From Oscillospiraceae bacterium (GTDB taxonomy: Bacteria; Bacillota; Clostridia; WRCU01): DNA of 7,048 bases. The notes beneath the pieces are model-generated. The model saw nothing but the letters and a program-made list of their open reading frames with translations, did no database searches and had not been told where the DNA came from. The stretch lies in assembly GCA_009783805.1 (NCBI GenBank), contig WRCU01000079.1:1-7048 (forward strand), written 5' to 3'. Positions 5,704 to 7,048 of this stretch are shown piece by piece; position 1 is the first letter of the stretch; each line of letters begins with the position of its first letter. Position numbers and translations under genes: made by a program.

Positions 5704-5712
5704 TGGTATAAT
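5704..5712 (+). promoter_or_regulatory. Extended -10 promoter element (TGG TATAAT) before the alcohol dehydrogenase
   Basis: TATAAT at 5707-5712 is a perfect -10 hexamer with the TGn extension at 5704-5706. It lies 5 nt after the stop of the membrane protein. No TTGACA-like -35 is visible at 16-18 nt spacing (GATGCG at 17 nt), so it would rely on the extended -10. Transcription would start near 5719, leaving a leader of about 125 nt before the ATG at 5844. In such GC-rich DNA a chance TATAAT is unlikely. Confidence 0.6.
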
Positions 5713-5793
5713 CCTATGCGTATGCCAAGCCTGGCGGACGTAGCCCAAACGGCGGGCGGCGTCCGGGAACGACGCGAGGCCGAATAACGAGAG

Positions 5794-5813
5794 GGAGGGG
5801 GCGCGCCCCTTCC
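5794..5813 (+). other. Strong GC hairpin in the alcohol dehydrogenase leader
   Basis: Bases 5794-5801 pair with 5806-5813 (eight pairs, one of them G-U) around a CGCG loop; the core is the palindrome GGGGCGCGCCCC (5798-5809). No T-run follows, so it is not a standard intrinsic terminator. It could be a leader structure affecting the transcript made from the TATAAT promoter, or a degenerate end signal of the upstream operon. Confidence 0.5.
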
Positions 5814-5843
5814 GCCGTCTAGGCGTGGGGGACGCGGCGTCAT

Positions 5844-7025
5844 ATGGAAAGATTTTCGTATCACTCACCTACGGAGGTGCTCTTTGGGAAGGGCGCGGAG
5901 GACGGCACCGCTGAGTTGGTCCTAAAGCACGGGGGGACGAAGGTCTACGTGGTCACGGGAACGGGCAGCGTGGAGAGAAGCGGGCTGCTGCCGAGGATCG
6001 TGGGTCAGCTCACGGGGGCCGGCCTGTCGGTCAGGGTCTTTGGGGGCGCCAAGCCCAACCCGCTGCTCTCGCACGCGAGGGTCGGGGTGGCGGGGGCCTT
6101 GGCCTTCGGCGCGGACTTCATCCTGGCGGTGGGCGGCGGCAGCGCGATCGACACCGCGAAGGCGATCGCCCACGGCGCCGCGAACCCCGGGACCGACGTA
6201 TGGGACTTCTTCCTGGGCAAGGCGAAGGTAGGGCGCTCGGTACCCGTGGGCGTCGTCCTGACCATCCCCGCGGCCGGCAGTGAGACCAGCAACTCAGCGG
6301 TGATCACGAACGGCGAAACCGGCGAGAAGCGAGGGTTGGGGACGGAGCTGAACAGGCCGAGGTTCGCGGCGATGAACCCCGAGTTGGCCATGACGCTGCC
6401 TCGCTACCAGGTCGGCTGCGGCGTCGTGGACATCATGATGCACACGATGGACCGCTACTTCGCCAAGGATAGGTCCAATGAGACGACCGACGAGATAGCC
6501 GAGGCCGTGCTGAGGGTCACGGTGAGGAACGGCGTCGCGGCCTACGCGGATGATGGCGACTACGCGGCGATGAGCGAGGTCATGTGGTGCGGGAGCCTCT
6601 CGCACAACGGGTTGACCGGTTTGGGCGGGGGCATGGACTTCGCCGTCCACCAATTGGGCCACGAGCTCAGCGGCATGTTCGACGTGGCGCACGGGGCCAG
6701 CCTATCCACCATGTGGGGCGCCTGGGCCGAGTATTGCCTTTCGGCGGACGTGGCCCGCTTCGCTCGTTTCGGCCGCAAGGTCTGGGGCTTGGCGCTCCCC
6801 GACGACGGCGAGGCCGCCAGGGGGGGGATAGGCGCGACCCTCAAATATTTCAGGTCCATCGGGATGCCGACCAACTTCACGGAACTGGGGATCGGCCGGC
6901 AAGGCGACGACGTTTTGAAGGAGCTCGCCGACAGATGCGCCTTCCGCGGCACGCGCAGGATAGGGACGTTCAAGGTCCTGGACGGCGGTGACATGGCCGC
7001 CATATACGGACTGGCGAACGGGTGA
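5844..7025 (+). CDS. Iron-containing alcohol dehydrogenase (butanol dehydrogenase BDH/YqhD type)
   Basis: The protein has 393 residues, full length for the family (about 380-395). The N-terminus (FSYHSPTEVLFGKGAED) and GGGSAIDTAKAIAHGA (97-112) form the dinucleotide-binding half; PAAGSETSNSAVIT (142-155) is the conserved BDH-type loop. Metal ligands by spacing with E. coli FucO are D196 and H200 (VVDIMMH), H269 (FAVHQLGH) and H283 (VAHGAS); H273 is the further conserved histidine. All are present, so the enzyme should be active. It would interconvert aldehydes and primary alcohols with NAD(P)H in the cytosol, as an electron sink in fermentation. Substrate and cofactor choice cannot be read from the sequence. 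The SD is weak (GGGGGA at 5827-5832, 11 nt before the ATG), and the first codons are AT-rich. It appears to be a single-gene unit with its own promoter. Confidence 0.95.
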   Translation: MERFSYHSPTEVLFGKGAEDGTAELVLKHGGTKVYVVTGTGSVERSGLLPRIVGQLTGAGLSVRVFGGAKPNPLLSHARVGVAGALAFGADFILAVGGGSAIDTAKAIAHGAANPGTDVWDFFLGKAKVGRSVPVGVVLTIPAAGSETSNSAVITNGETGEKRGLGTELNRPRFAAMNPELAMTLPRYQVGCGVVDIMMHTMDRYFAKDRSNETTDEIAEAVLRVTVRNGVAAYADDGDYAAMSEVMWCGSLSHNGLTGLGGGMDFAVHQLGHELSGMFDVAHGASLSTMWGAWAEYCLSADVARFARFGRKVWGLALPDDGEAARGGIGATLKYFRSIGMPTNFTELGIGRQGDDVLKELADRCAFRGTRRIGTFKVLDGGDMAAIYGLANG

Positions 7026-7048
7026 GGGACCGCCGCCCAAGCGCCGCC

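Noticed and set aside
5794..5813. Intrinsic terminator for the DUF5685 operon
   Set aside because: The stem is strong, but no T-run follows on the plus strand and it lies downstream of the TATAAT element, so I list it only as a leader hairpin.
5647..5868. A 73-codon minus-strand frame covering the gap before the alcohol dehydrogenase
   Set aside because: It overlaps coding ends on both sides, shows no domain, and has no clear SD; the gap is better explained as promoter and leader.

Overview
The window is GC-rich (roughly two thirds G+C by eye) bacterial chromosome. It carries six protein genes or gene parts and no recognisable RNA gene, CRISPR array or mobile element. Gene content points to a high-GC member of the Clostridia (Bacillota): a DUF6115-like coiled-coil protein followed by a short MltG/YceG-like membrane protein, a five-TM LTA-synthase-type sulfatase, a DUF5685 protein followed by a J-domain protein with a cysteine-rich tail, and a BDH-type iron alcohol dehydrogenase. 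Arginine is coded mostly by AGG in spite of the high GC. No marker gene is present, so genus or species cannot be given.

Layout: (1) 1-1372, plus strand: the end of a DUF6115-like gene and, 25 nt later, a membrane-anchored protein with a long acidic disordered linker and a C-terminal YceG-like/LysM-like domain. (2) 1431-3437, minus strand: a 668-aa LTA synthase family protein that converges on the first pair and starts at TTG. (3) 3438-3586: a compact divergent regulatory region with a candidate sigma-A promoter for each side and a 38-bp interrupted inverted repeat covering the -35 of the minus-strand promoter. (4) 3587-5699, plus strand: a tight three-gene operon of DUF5685 protein, J-domain/TPR/Cys-tail protein (ATGA overlap) and a six-TM membrane protein (26 nt gap). 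(5) 5700-5843: a leader with a consensus extended -10 (TGGTATAAT) and a strong GC hairpin. (6) 5844-7025, plus strand: an iron-dependent alcohol dehydrogenase with all metal ligands present.

Much of the window concerns the cell envelope: the YceG-like protein, the polyglycerolphosphate-type synthase and the membrane protein. The part with the least known biology is the DUF5685 / J-protein / membrane-protein operon. Its tight coupling, a Cys-rich J-protein tail and Cys plus Asp clusters in the DUF5685 protein suggest a metal- or thiol-linked chaperone module at the membrane. That function is inference, not something the sequence proves.
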